DNA of 64,000 nt from NCBI GenBank assembly GCA_047610385.1, contig JBLGAC010000009.1:35356-99355 (forward strand), read 5' to 3'. The notes under the pieces are model-generated. The model was not told where the DNA came from and did no database searches. It worked only from the letters and a program-made list of their open reading frames with translations. Shown piece after piece: positions 26,296 through 35,341 of this stretch (the first letter of the stretch is position 1; each line of letters begins with the position of its first letter). The stretch comes from JBOCEF01 sp047610385. Its GTDB lineage: Bacteria; Pseudomonadota; Alphaproteobacteria; Rhodobacterales; Rhodobacteraceae. The translations under genes and the position numbers were made by a program.

Positions 26296-27443
26296 GCCGT
26301 TGCTCCGATCAGGGCACCCAGATCGGCGCGCAGCCTCTGGGCGGCGGCGGCGATGGAATGGCGGGTTTCGATGTGCAGCCGCGCGGCGTGCCCGCGCATG
26401 GCCAGCGCGTCGCGGTCGCTTGCCGCATGGGCGATTTGCGCCGCGAAACCCGCCGGGTCACCTGCGGCGGGCAGAACGCCATCGGTCAGCACCACGTCGC
26501 GGGGGCCGGGCCTGTCCTCGGCCAAACAGGGCAGGGCGGCGGCCTGCGCCTCAAGGTATGTCATGCCGATGCCTTCGCCGACGCCGGGCCAGACCAGCAG
26601 CTCTGAGGCCTCATAGGCTGCGCGCAGCCGGTCGGCGTCGTCAACCCGCCCGGCGAATTCCACCCGGCCTTCGAAGGGGTCAAACAGCGCGCGCACCGCG
26701 CCGCGCAACGGCCCGTCGCCGATGATCACCAGCCGCCAGTCCACCCCGTCCAGCGCCGCGAGCGCATCGGCCAGCGAATGGAACGAGGACAGCTTGTCCC
26801 CCGGCCGCATCATTGCCACGCTCAGCAGTCGCAGCGGGCCGGTCGGGTCGGGCGGCGCGGCGGCGCGTGCGGGTCGCGGGCCGGGGTCAATGAAGGCGGG
26901 CAGCTGGCGCAGGCGCTGGCCGGGGCGGCTTGTGCCTTCAAGCGCCAATTGCAGGCCGGGGCGGTCGCGCGGCGTGGTCCAGTAGACCAGATCGGCCACG
27001 CGCAGCGCGCGCAGCGATTCCTCGGCAAACCAGCTCCATGGACCGGTCAGGCGGCGGTGCGAATGGCTCGCCTCAGACACCACATAGGGTATGCGCAGCG
27101 CCGAGGCCACACGCGGCCCCACCAGATCTGGCGCCTTCCAATAACAATGATAGGTGAACCACAGCGCGGGGGGATCAGGGCGAAACGTCTCCAAAAGCCG
27201 CTCGACCTCCAGATCCGCCTCGGCCATCAGCGCGTGTTGGCGCAGGCGGTCACCATACAGATCCAGCGTGCGCAGCGTGCTTGCCAGCCCCGGCGCGAAC
27301 CCCGCCAGATCAAGCGCGCGCATGGTCAGGCGCGCGATTTCGCGGTCGCCCGATGGCACGGGATGGTCGGGCGGCTTCATCGGGGCATAAAACGCGATGC
27401 GCGGGCGCGGGTCCGGCGATGTCGGGCGCGCCGCAATGGTCAT
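26292..27443 (-). CDS. Glycosyltransferase (GT-B, family 4-like)
   Basis: A 383-residue GT-B protein. RIAFYAPMKPPDHPVPSGDREIARL is the N-terminal domain start. The C-terminal domain carries LRLLSVAMMRPGDKLSSFH, WRLVIIGDGPLRGAVRALF and the sugar-nucleotide signature GVGEGIGMTYLEAQAAALPCL (E-x7-E type). It overlaps both neighbours by 4 nt (ATGA), indicating translational coupling. Donor and acceptor cannot be inferred; the neighbouring transferases and phosphatase point to a surface or envelope glycan. Confidence 0.87.
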   Translation of the reverse strand: MTIAARPTSPDPRPRIAFYAPMKPPDHPVPSGDREIARLTMRALDLAGFAPGLASTLRTLDLYGDRLRQHALMAEADLEVERLLETFRPDPPALWFTYHCYWKAPDLVGPRVASALRIPYVVSEASHSHRRLTGPWSWFAEESLRALRVADLVYWTTPRDRPGLQLALEGTSRPGQRLRQLPAFIDPGPRPARAAAPPDPTGPLRLLSVAMMRPGDKLSSFHSLADALAALDGVDWRLVIIGDGPLRGAVRALFDPFEGRVEFAGRVDDADRLRAAYEASELLVWPGVGEGIGMTYLEAQAAALPCLAEDRPGPRDVVLTDGVLPAAGDPAGFAAQIAHAASDRDALAMRGHAARLHIETRHSIAAAAQRLRADLGALIGATA

Positions 27444-28816
27444 GGCGCGGGGGCCGCGGCGGGCGCAGGCGCGGGGGCAGGGCTGCGGGGCGGGGCCGCA
27501 TCGCCCAGAAGGGCCGCGAGACGGCGTGCCAGAAGGGAGATCCCCCGGTCCATCCCGAAATCAGCCACCAAGCGCTTGCGCGCCGCGTCGGCCATGCGGG
27601 CGCGCCCTTCGGGGTCACGCATCAGGGCGGCCATACGGTCGGCCAAGGCGCCCGGATCGCCGGGGGCGACCAGCGCGCCATGAACCCCGTCTTCGATGAA
27701 TTCGGGGATGGCCGACACCGCGGTGGACAGGATCGGGAGGCGCTGGCTCGCGGCCTCCATCAGCACGTTGGGCAGCCCGTCGCGGTCGCCGTCCTCAGCA
27801 ATTTTGGATGGCAGCACGAACAGATCGGCGGCGCGCATGGCGGCCAGCACCTCGGTCTGGTCGCGCTTGCCCAGCCATTCGATCTGGTCCGCGACGCCAA
27901 GGCGCGCGGCCTCAGCGGCCAGTTGGGTCTTCAGCTCTCCGCCCCCGATATGGGTTAGGCGCCAGGGCAGATCGGCAGGCAGACGCCCGAGCGCGGCGAT
28001 CAGGTCATCATAGCCCTTTTTGGCCACCAGCCGCCCGACCGACACCAGCCGGAACGGCCCATCATGGGGCACCCGCGCGGGGGGGTCGGGAAACCTGCCC
28101 AGATCAAGCCCGTGATACACCAGATCCACCTTGCCCGGCGCATCGGTCAGCCCGCGCAGATGGTCGACATTGGCCGCGGTGCAGGTGGCAAGAAACGTCA
28201 TTTCTGCCAGTTTTTCGCGTTTTTCCCAGTCCGGCGTGGTCCAGATGTCCCGCGCATGGGCTGACGCGCCCCAGTCCAGCCCGCGCATCAGTGCGGCATA
28301 GCGGGTGGCCGATCCCGGCGTGTGGATGAAATGCACATAGAGGGCGCGTGTTTCGGGCGGCAGTTCGGCGGCCAGCACCAACGCCTGGCCAAAGCGGCGG
28401 ATGCGGTTGCGGGTCAGGTCGCGGCGCAGATCGCGCAGCCACGCGCCCACAGCGGCCCGGAACCCCGGCAGGCGCACGGCGCCCGCCAGCGCGCGGATCA
28501 CGCGCAGCGGTTCGAGATGCAGATATTCGGGCAGATAGCGCGCGCGCGCCTGCACCGCGCCGTGGATCGGGTGCGTGCGGTCATCATAGGGATGGCGCAG
28601 TGACCAGATGTCGAACCGAAATCCCCGTTGTTCAAGCGCCAGCAATTCCTGCGCGATGAATGTCTCAGACAGGCGCGGCCAGCCCTTGACGATCACCGCA
28701 AGCGGGGGCGCGGCACCGGGTGCGGCACTGTGCGCGGCGGGGACGCGAGCGAAGACATGGGTTTCAACAGCGCCGTGCGCGCCGCAGCCGCAGCCGGGGG
28801 GGTGGTCATGGGCCAT
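27440..28816 (-). CDS. Glycosyltransferase family 4 protein
   Basis: The 458-residue protein shows SETFIAQELLALEQRGFRFDIWSL, the open N-terminal domain of GT4 enzymes of the colanic-acid/exopolysaccharide type. The C-terminal domain has FRLVSVGRLVAKKGYDDLI, WRLTHIGGGELK and EDGDRDGLPNVLMEA with the E-x7-E retaining motif. The ATG at 28816 lies 4 nt after the upstream stop; an ATG at 28873 would overlap by 53 nt and is less likely. The extreme N-terminus MAHDHPPGCGCGAHG is an odd His/Cys-rich stretch. It belongs to the five-gene glycan operon. Confidence 0.9.
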   Translation of the reverse strand: MAHDHPPGCGCGAHGAVETHVFARVPAAHSAAPGAAPPLAVIVKGWPRLSETFIAQELLALEQRGFRFDIWSLRHPYDDRTHPIHGAVQARARYLPEYLHLEPLRVIRALAGAVRLPGFRAAVGAWLRDLRRDLTRNRIRRFGQALVLAAELPPETRALYVHFIHTPGSATRYAALMRGLDWGASAHARDIWTTPDWEKREKLAEMTFLATCTAANVDHLRGLTDAPGKVDLVYHGLDLGRFPDPPARVPHDGPFRLVSVGRLVAKKGYDDLIAALGRLPADLPWRLTHIGGGELKTQLAAEAARLGVADQIEWLGKRDQTEVLAAMRAADLFVLPSKIAEDGDRDGLPNVLMEAASQRLPILSTAVSAIPEFIEDGVHGALVAPGDPGALADRMAALMRDPEGRARMADAARKRLVADFGMDRGISLLARRLAALLGDAAPPRSPAPAPAPAAAPAP

Positions 28817-28820
28817 GGCG

Positions 28821-30071
28821 TCAGCCGCCCCACGCGGCGGCGCGGCCATTGGCGGGAAAGGCGCGTTGGGCAATCACGTCCAGCCCGTCCAGCAGCCCTG
28901 CGACCGGCGCCATGCTGGGCGGTGGCTGGGTGGCCAGCGCGCGGATGGCATTGCCCATCACCGCAGCGCCATGGCCGTCGCGGGGTGGGTGCAGCATGCG
29001 CATCAGGCCGATGCGCTCAGCCGCCTCAGCGCGGATCAGCTGTTCTTTGCGCGGGTAGGATCGCGGCGCGATCACGGCCGGTTTGTCGAGGCTCAGGATC
29101 TCGCAGAACGTGTTGTAGCCGCCCATGGCGATGATGCCGACGGCCTTGGCCTGCAACAGTTCAAGGCGCGGATCAAAGCTGATCGCGGTCACCCGTGGGT
29201 GCAATGCGGCGGCGCGGCGATCAAATTCCGCGCGTTTTTCGGGCTGCAGGAACGGCCCGTAGACGATGACGCCATGGGGATGCAGGGACGGATCAGCCTC
29301 ATAGGCGCGCAAGGTCCAATCGATCAGCGCGGCGCCATCGCCCCCGCCCCCGGTGGTGATCAGCACGAAAGGCTCGCTCGGCACATTGTCGCTGTAGCCT
29401 TCGGGCCAGTCGGGCGTGTCGCGGCGCAGATAGCCGGTATAGACCACGCGCTCAAGGGCCGCCGCGCTCAGCCCCAGCCCTTCGAGCGGCTGGTGGATCT
29501 GCGGCAGGCCGTAGATCCAGATTTCATCAAAATAACGCTCAATCGCGTCGGCATGACCCTTGCGCGCCCATTCGGCAGCCAGCGTCTCGCGCGCGTCCAG
29601 AACATCGCGCACGCCCAGCACGATGCGGGTGCCGCGGCGCGAGGCGGCCTTTAGCGTGCCGGCCAGTTCGTTGCGAAAGCCCCAAGCCTCTTTGTCCACC
29701 AGCAGCAGATCGGGATGAAAGGCGGTGTCGGCGGCTTCAATGATCGCGGCGCGCAGGGCCACGGTTTCTTCGATCGGCAGGCCCAGATTGTGGGACGCGT
29801 AATCCCCGTCAGGCAGCTTCACCACGCCGGGCAGGCGCACATGGTCCACCCGGTCGGGAAAATCAAACCGCCCCGCGATGGGCGATCCGGTCAGGATCAG
29901 CGCGGCCAGCGCGGGGTCCCAGCCGGTCATCGCCGCGGCAATGGTGCGCGAGCGGCGCAGATGCCCCAACCCGAACGTGTCATGGGAATACAGCAGCGCG
30001 CGCCGCGCCGGTCCGGCCGGCACGGGATCAAGTGCGCGCGGCGCGGCCGCGATCTTTGTTGGCTTGGTCAT
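28821..30071 (-). CDS. MurG-like glycosyltransferase family protein (operon start)
   Basis: A 416-residue GT-B protein. LLYSHDTFGLGHLRRSRTIA is the N-terminal Gly/His acceptor loop found in MurG-like predicted glycosyltransferases. The C-terminal donor site has KAVGIIAMGGYNTFCEILSLDKPAVIAPR with the GGxxT motif, followed by PRKEQLIRAEAAERIGL. It is the first gene of the operon and starts after a 370-bp intergenic region, so the promoter lies there. It resembles the operon's last gene in layout, suggesting two related sugar-transfer steps. The product glycan is unknown. Confidence 0.85.
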   Translation of the reverse strand: MTKPTKIAAAPRALDPVPAGPARRALLYSHDTFGLGHLRRSRTIAAAMTGWDPALAALILTGSPIAGRFDFPDRVDHVRLPGVVKLPDGDYASHNLGLPIEETVALRAAIIEAADTAFHPDLLLVDKEAWGFRNELAGTLKAASRRGTRIVLGVRDVLDARETLAAEWARKGHADAIERYFDEIWIYGLPQIHQPLEGLGLSAAALERVVYTGYLRRDTPDWPEGYSDNVPSEPFVLITTGGGGDGAALIDWTLRAYEADPSLHPHGVIVYGPFLQPEKRAEFDRRAAALHPRVTAISFDPRLELLQAKAVGIIAMGGYNTFCEILSLDKPAVIAPRSYPRKEQLIRAEAAERIGLMRMLHPPRDGHGAAVMGNAIRALATQPPPSMAPVAGLLDGLDVIAQRAFPANGRAAAWGG

Positions 30072-30441
30072 GCGCGCTCGCGATCCCTTGTGCCGCGCGC
30101 GGGTCCGGGGCCGAAGGCCGCCGGATCCCTTACGCAGGTCGTGTCACCTTGATCGATCCCCTGCATCGCGGCACCTTTGGGTGGGGCGCGGGGACAGATC
30201 GTGGAACGCTATACCAGAAGCGCCCGCGGTCAAAACCCGCGATGCAGGTTTTTTTGCACCGCACCTGACAAAAGTTGCCCGTCAGGCGCAAATCTGCCCG
30301 GCGCAAATCTGCATGCGCGGATCACAGGTTTGGCGCCGCGCTGCCGCAAGGGCGTGACGAGGCCAAGGTCGCGCTCTATAGTATAGCCGCCACCGCCTGC
30401 ACACCACCCGCCGGCGCACTCACTGTACCGGAGCCCGCCAC
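30072..30441. other. Divergent intergenic region with a short direct repeat
   Basis: No gene is supported between the glycosyltransferase operon and the mechanosensitive channel gene. It should hold both promoters. GGCGCAAATCTGC occurs twice at 15-bp spacing (30285-30297 and 30300-30312), and a run of seven T lies near 30249. Confidence 0.45.
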
Positions 30442-32877
30442 ATGATCTTTTGCGCGCCGCAGCCAGCCCCTCCGCGCCGTTCGCCAATTGTGGGCGCTGT
30501 GTTGCGCTGCGTCGCAGTGTTGGCGCTGGCCTTCATGTTGGCGCTTGGCGCGGGCGCAGGGGCCAAGGCGCAGACCGGCATTGATTATCGCGCGCTGCTC
30601 AGCGGCGGAGCGAGCGCTGAGCCCCCCCCCGCCATGTCGCGCCCTGACGACGCCGCCCCGCCAGTGGCGCGCGCGCCTGAGGTCGCGGCCTATGGCGCGA
30701 TTGAGGGATTTGAGAGCGACACCATGATCATGCGCACCACTGAGAGCCTCTCGGTGTTTCGCCAAAGGCTGAACCGCATCGTTGCCGCGGGGCCAGACAT
30801 GTTCAGCGCGCTTGATGCTACTTTGGCACGCGCGTCGCCTGACGGGCGGGCCAACTATTTCCTCGGGGCGTTCGTGCTGGCGGTGATTGCGCTGATGATC
30901 GGGCGCGCCGGGATGATGTTGGTGGCGGTGCTGATCGCCGCGCCGATCATGATGGCGGCGCAGCGGCGGATGCCTGACCCGGTGACGTTGGGCGACAAGC
31001 TGCCGGTGCTGGCGCTGCGCTTTGCAATGACCGTGGCGGTGACCGCGTTTGGGCTGCTGATTGCGGCGGGGCTGTGTTTTGCCATTGTCGGGGATCATCG
31101 CGCGACGCTGGTGACGGTCGGAATCGTGCTGGGATCTTATTCGATCTATGTGCTGGTGGACACGATCTGGCGCATGACGATCAGCCCGTATCTGAGCGCA
31201 TACCGCATTCCGCGCCTTGGCGATCAGGACGCGCGGCGGCTTTATCTATGGGCCTCGTTCACTGCGGCGATTTCGATTGCCGGGCAGGGCTATGCCAGCT
31301 GGCTGATGGCGATCGGTGCCTCGCCCGAACTGCACGCGGTCTCAAGCGCGGCGCTCGGCTTTGTTGCGCTGGTGATTGCGGTGGCGCTGGTCTGGGCCAA
31401 TCGTGGCGCGATCTCCGGGGCGATCCTGGGCGGGCACAAGCGGGCTGAGGCAAGCTGGATGTCCTCTATTGCCGCGATGTTCTGGGCCCCGGTGGCGACG
31501 CTCTATCTGATCACTGCCTGGGCGCAGGGCGCGGTGCGCCTTGTGCTGGGGCTGGAGCAGAGCATCCCGCTGCTGGCTGGCGCGTTCATGACGGTGATGG
31601 CCGGGCTGGTGGTCTATGCCGGGTCGGTGTTCACGGTTGAAAAGCTGTTTGCGCGCGCGCGTCGGCGCCAGGCCCGCCAGATCATGCCCGCGCAAGTGAT
31701 CGAAGAGGCCCACGCCGACGGCGGCGACACCGGCAGCGAAGGTGAAGGCGGCGATGACGAAGGTGGCCCGGCTGAGCGCCGCCGCCCGGCTGAGCCGCCG
31801 ATGATCGAATATGGTCCCGGCCCCCGGCTGCGCACCTTTGAGGATCTGGCCCAACGCGCCGCAGCGATTTTCGCCGCTGGGGTGGCGTTCTGGCTGCTGG
31901 CGAGGATCTGGGGCGGGGCGGCGGTCTTCGCCGATGGCGCGCGCCTCGATTTCATGCAGGACATCGTCGACAAGGTGTTCATCGGTTACGTATCGTACCA
32001 CGCAGTGCGCATCTGGCTCGACAAACGCATCGTGGCTGAGGGGGGCGGGCCTGAACTGGTCCCCGGCGACGAAGGGGGCGGATCGTCGGCGTCGCGGCTG
32101 GCGACGTTGCTGCCGCTGTTCCGCAGCTTCATCCTGTTCTTCATCCTCTCCGCCACAATCCTGTCGTTGGCGATTGAACTGGGGGTCAACGTCGCGCCGC
32201 TGTTTGCCGGTGCCGGTGTCGTCGGCCTGGCCATCGGCTTTGGCGCCCAGACGCTGGTGCGCGACATCCTGTCAGGCATGTTCTTTTTGCTCGATGATGC
32301 GTTCCGCAAAGGCGAATACATCGATGTCGGCATCGTCAAAGGCACGGTTGAGAAGATCTCGATCCGGTCGTTCCAGCTGCGCCATCACCTTGGCGCGCTG
32401 CACACGATCCCGTTCGGAGAGATCACGCATCTCACCAACTTCTCCCGCGATTGGGTGATGATGAAGCTGCCACTGCGCCTGACCTATGACACGGATGTGG
32501 AGCGGGTGCGCAAGCTGGTCAAAAAGCTGGGCCAGAAACTGCTGGAGCACCCGGTGGAGGGGCCTAAATTCGTCCAGCCGCTGAAATCCCAGGGCGTCAT
32601 CCAGATGGAGGACAGCGCCATGATCCTGCGGGTGAAATACATGACCCGCCCCGGCGATCAGTGGACCACCCGCAAGCTGGTATACCATGAACTGCATGAG
32701 CTGTTCGCGCGCGAAGGCATCCATTTCGCGCACAAGGAAGTCACCGTCCGCATCCCCGGTATGACCGATGACCGCAAGCTGACCAAGGCCGAGGCTGAGG
32801 CCGTTGGCGCAGCCGCCCGCAGCGTCGGCGACAACGAGGTGCCCGGCGCGCTGGCATCGACCGCTGCGCTGCGCTGA
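30442..32877 (+). CDS. MscS-family mechanosensitive ion channel, large form
   Basis: An inner-membrane channel that opens under membrane tension. The 811-residue protein has a signal peptide (to about AKA/QTG), a periplasmic segment and many transmembrane helices. The MscS core near residues 590-640 has NVAPLFAGAGVVGLAIGFGA (pore helix) and LVRDILSGMFFLLDDAFRKG, then the beta domain (GTVEKISIRSFQLRHHLG). It ends in a cytoplasmic vestibule with ARE-GIHFAHKEVTVRIPG. A strongly acidic Gly-rich loop (GGDTGSEGEGGDDEGGPAE) near residue 435 interrupts the helices. Large MscS homologues of the MscK/YbdG/DUF3772 type share this layout. Its gating role is inferred. Confidence 0.9.
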   Translation: MIFCAPQPAPPRRSPIVGAVLRCVAVLALAFMLALGAGAGAKAQTGIDYRALLSGGASAEPPPAMSRPDDAAPPVARAPEVAAYGAIEGFESDTMIMRTTESLSVFRQRLNRIVAAGPDMFSALDATLARASPDGRANYFLGAFVLAVIALMIGRAGMMLVAVLIAAPIMMAAQRRMPDPVTLGDKLPVLALRFAMTVAVTAFGLLIAAGLCFAIVGDHRATLVTVGIVLGSYSIYVLVDTIWRMTISPYLSAYRIPRLGDQDARRLYLWASFTAAISIAGQGYASWLMAIGASPELHAVSSAALGFVALVIAVALVWANRGAISGAILGGHKRAEASWMSSIAAMFWAPVATLYLITAWAQGAVRLVLGLEQSIPLLAGAFMTVMAGLVVYAGSVFTVEKLFARARRRQARQIMPAQVIEEAHADGGDTGSEGEGGDDEGGPAERRRPAEPPMIEYGPGPRLRTFEDLAQRAAAIFAAGVAFWLLARIWGGAAVFADGARLDFMQDIVDKVFIGYVSYHAVRIWLDKRIVAEGGGPELVPGDEGGGSSASRLATLLPLFRSFILFFILSATILSLAIELGVNVAPLFAGAGVVGLAIGFGAQTLVRDILSGMFFLLDDAFRKGEYIDVGIVKGTVEKISIRSFQLRHHLGALHTIPFGEITHLTNFSRDWVMMKLPLRLTYDTDVERVRKLVKKLGQKLLEHPVEGPKFVQPLKSQGVIQMEDSAMILRVKYMTRPGDQWTTRKLVYHELHELFAREGIHFAHKEVTVRIPGMTDDRKLTKAEAEAVGAAARSVGDNEVPGALASTAALR

Positions 32878-32879
32878 GC

Positions 32880-32917
32880 CGACCCGCGCGCCCGTCAAAA
32901 CGGTGCCGCGCGGGTCG
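32880..32917 (+). terminator. Hairpin after the mechanosensitive channel gene
   Basis: CGACCCGCGCG pairs perfectly with CGCGCGGGTCG across a 16-nt loop, starting 2 nt after the stop codon. No T-run follows, so it may be a terminator or an mRNA 3' stabiliser. Confidence 0.45.
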
Positions 32918-32926
32918 GGCCAAGCC

Positions 32927-32948
32927 CAGATTTTTAGCTAAAAATCTG
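32927..32948. repeat. Perfect 22-nt AT-rich palindrome
   Basis: Both strands read identically over 22 nt: each half is CAGATTTTTAG or its complement. It lies between the convergent channel and CoA-racemase genes and is unusually AT-rich for this genome. It could be a bidirectional terminator (the half carries TTTTT), a protein site or a dispersed palindromic element. Confidence 0.7.
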
Positions 32949-32981
32949 ATTGCGCATCGACCTCAGGTCGCCGCGTCTGCC

Positions 32982-34133
32982 TTAGGTCAGCGCGCCAGCC
33001 CTGTGCAGAGCGGCGATGTCAGCCGTGGACAGACCGGCATCGTGCAGCGCTGCCTCAGTGTCGGCGCCCGGGGCATGGGCGGGGGCGGGATCGGGCGCCG
33101 GGGTGCGGTCAAACCGCGGCGCCGGGGCCGATTGGCTGATGCCGCCGACCTGCATATGCGCGCGCCGCGCAACGTTATGCGGGTGGATCTCGGCCTCAGC
33201 GGGGCTGAGGACCGGGGCGATGCAGGCGTCGGTCCCTTCAAAAATCACCATCCAGTCATCGCGGGTTTTCGACGCAAAGACGGCGGTGTAATCGGCCGAC
33301 CGCACGGCCCATGTCCGCGGGTCGTTCTGATCAAGCCGGTGCGCGTCCGGCAGGCCCGCCTTTTCGACCATGATCGCGAAGAACTGCGGCTCCAGCGGTC
33401 CGACCGACAGGAACTTGCCGTCCGAGGTCTCATAACACCGATAGAACGGCGCGGCGCCGTCGAGAAGGTTTCGCGCGCGTCCTTCGTGCCAGATGCCTTG
33501 CGCGCCCATCATCCGAAACAGGCCTGAGAACGCCGACACGCCGTCGATCATCGCCGCATCCACCACCTGACCGCGGCCTGAGGATTGGCGCTCATACAAC
33601 GCCGCCATCACGCCCAACAGCAGGAACATGGTTCCGCCGCCATAATCGGCCACCAGATTGAGCGGCGGGACCGGCGGGCGGCCCGCCTCTCCGGTCATGC
33701 CCAACATGCCGGTCAGCGCGAAATAGGTGATGTCATGGCCTGCAACCTGCGCCATCGGGCCGTCCTGGCCCCAGCCGGTCATGCGCCCGAACACCAGCCC
33801 CGGATTGGCAGCGTGGCAGGCATCAGGCCCCAGCCCGAGTTTTTCCATCACGCCGGGCCGGAACCCTTCGATCAGCACATCCGCGCCCTTGATCAGCGCC
33901 ATGCACGCGCCAACCCCGCCGGGATGCTTGAGGTTAAGCGCCACCGATCGCTTGCCGCGGTTGTTTACGTCCGTGGGGCGCGGACCGCCAGATTTTCGGT
34001 CAATGACCGTCACATCTGCGCCCAGATCGGCAAGGAACTGCCCGGCCAGCGGACAGGGGCCGAGGCCCGCCATCTCGATAACCTTCAGGCCCGCGAGCGG
34101 TCCGCCCCGCCCCGCTGCGCCAGTGCCCGCCAT
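32982..34133 (-). CDS. CaiB/BaiF-family protein, alpha-methylacyl-CoA racemase-like
   Basis: A family III CoA-transferase-fold protein. The start PLAGLKVIEMAGLGPCPLAGQ, the segment VTVIDRKSGGPRPTDVNNRG and ADVLIEGFRPGVMEKLGLGP match alpha-methylacyl-CoA racemases. GHDITYFALTGMLGMTGEAG carries the active-site His/Asp region. This enzyme would epimerise 2-methylacyl-CoAs so that only the S form enters beta-oxidation. The 383-residue length is normal. The start codon overlaps the acyl-CoA dehydrogenase stop (TGATG), tying it to the beta-oxidation operon, which supports the racemase reading over a CoA-transferase. Confidence 0.87.
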   Translation of the reverse strand: MAGTGAAGRGGPLAGLKVIEMAGLGPCPLAGQFLADLGADVTVIDRKSGGPRPTDVNNRGKRSVALNLKHPGGVGACMALIKGADVLIEGFRPGVMEKLGLGPDACHAANPGLVFGRMTGWGQDGPMAQVAGHDITYFALTGMLGMTGEAGRPPVPPLNLVADYGGGTMFLLLGVMAALYERQSSGRGQVVDAAMIDGVSAFSGLFRMMGAQGIWHEGRARNLLDGAAPFYRCYETSDGKFLSVGPLEPQFFAIMVEKAGLPDAHRLDQNDPRTWAVRSADYTAVFASKTRDDWMVIFEGTDACIAPVLSPAEAEIHPHNVARRAHMQVGGISQSAPAPRFDRTPAPDPAPAHAPGADTEAALHDAGLSTADIAALHRAGALT

Positions 34134-35290
34134 CAGTTGCGCTTCCTTTCATCAAGGCCAAGGCCCCGGCCGATGATTTCCTTCATGATCTCTGACGTTC
34201 CGGCATAAATCCGGCTGATGCGGGCGTCGGCGAAGATGCGTGAGATCTCATATTCGTCCATGAACCCCGCCCCCCCATGCAGCTGCAAGCATTCATCGGC
34301 CACATAGCCCTCTAGCTCTGAGGTGAACAGCTTGGCCTCAGCGGCCATTTCAGCGGACAATTCGCCCTCCAGATGTTCGCGCACGCAATGGTCGGTCAGC
34401 GCCCAGCCTGCATCGAGTCTGGTGCGCATGTCGGCCATTTTAAAGCGCGAGTTCTGGAATGTGCCGATGGCGCGCCCAAAGGCCCGGCGGTCCATGATGT
34501 AGTCCATGGTGATGTCAAAAGCGCGCTCTGCATGGGCCATGTAGCCGACGGCGCCGGTGATGCGTTCTTCGGCCAGATTGGTCATCATCAGCTTGAACCC
34601 GCCCTTGGGGTCGCCGATCACGTTGTTTTTCGGGACTTTCATGTCTGTAAAAAACATCTCCGCCGTGTCTTGGGATTTGAGGCCGAGCTTTTTCAGGTTC
34701 CGCCCGCGCGAGAATCCCTCAAAGCTGTCTTCGACCAGAAACAACCCGATGGCATGGGGGATGTCGGGATCGGTGCGCGCCGCAACCACCACCAGACCGG
34801 CGAGATGCCCGTTGGAGATATAGGTCTTCGACCCGTTCAGCAGCCAGTGATCGCCCTTGTCCTCGGCCTTGGTGCGCATGCCTGCCAAATCTGAGCCGGT
34901 CCCCGGTTCAGTCATCGCGATGGCCAGCACCGTGTCGCCCGAAACCACGCCCGGCATGTAGCGGTCGCGCTGCTCATCGGTGGCGAATTTTTGCAGATAT
35001 GGCCCGACGATGCGGTTGTGCAGCGGGATGAACAGGCCCGGTTCGCGCGGGCCGATTTCTTCGGACAGGATCATGTCATAGCGAAAATCGTCGATGCCGA
35101 GGCCGCCGTATTTTTCATCGGCATACATGCACAAAAAGCCATCGGCCCCGGCCTTTTTCCAGACCTCACGGCTGACCACGCCATCTTCGCGCCATTGCTC
35201 GGTGTGGGGAAAGACCTCCTTCGCAGCCCAAGCGCGGACGGTGCGGCGGAACATTTCGTGCTCTTCTTCATAGATGCGGCGTTTGAGCAT
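34133..35290 (-). CDS. Acyl-CoA dehydrogenase (long-/branched-chain type)
   Basis: An FAD enzyme that makes the 2,3-enoyl-CoA and passes electrons to ETF. It has 385 residues with the family segments IAMTEPGTGSDLAGMRTKAE, NGSKTYISNG and QLHGGAGFMDEYEISRIF. The site of the Glu found in medium-chain enzymes is Ala (RIYAGTSEIMKE), as in long-chain and isovaleryl types whose catalytic Glu is on an earlier helix; a Glu pair in LAEERITGAVG is the likely base. It is fourth in the five-gene operon. Exact chain preference is open. Confidence 0.92.
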   Translation of the reverse strand: MLKRRIYEEEHEMFRRTVRAWAAKEVFPHTEQWREDGVVSREVWKKAGADGFLCMYADEKYGGLGIDDFRYDMILSEEIGPREPGLFIPLHNRIVGPYLQKFATDEQRDRYMPGVVSGDTVLAIAMTEPGTGSDLAGMRTKAEDKGDHWLLNGSKTYISNGHLAGLVVVAARTDPDIPHAIGLFLVEDSFEGFSRGRNLKKLGLKSQDTAEMFFTDMKVPKNNVIGDPKGGFKLMMTNLAEERITGAVGYMAHAERAFDITMDYIMDRRAFGRAIGTFQNSRFKMADMRTRLDAGWALTDHCVREHLEGELSAEMAAEAKLFTSELEGYVADECLQLHGGAGFMDEYEISRIFADARISRIYAGTSEIMKEIIGRGLGLDERKRN

Positions 35291-35341
35291 GGGGGCCTCA
35301 TGTTGTGTGCGTCGTGGCGCGCCCCGCAGGGCGCGCCGGGG

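Noticed and set aside
32984..34133. Reading the CaiB/BaiF protein as a formyl-CoA or carnitine CoA-transferase
   Set aside because: The operon context and N-terminal pattern fit alpha-methylacyl-CoA racemase better; no oxalate or carnitine genes are adjacent.
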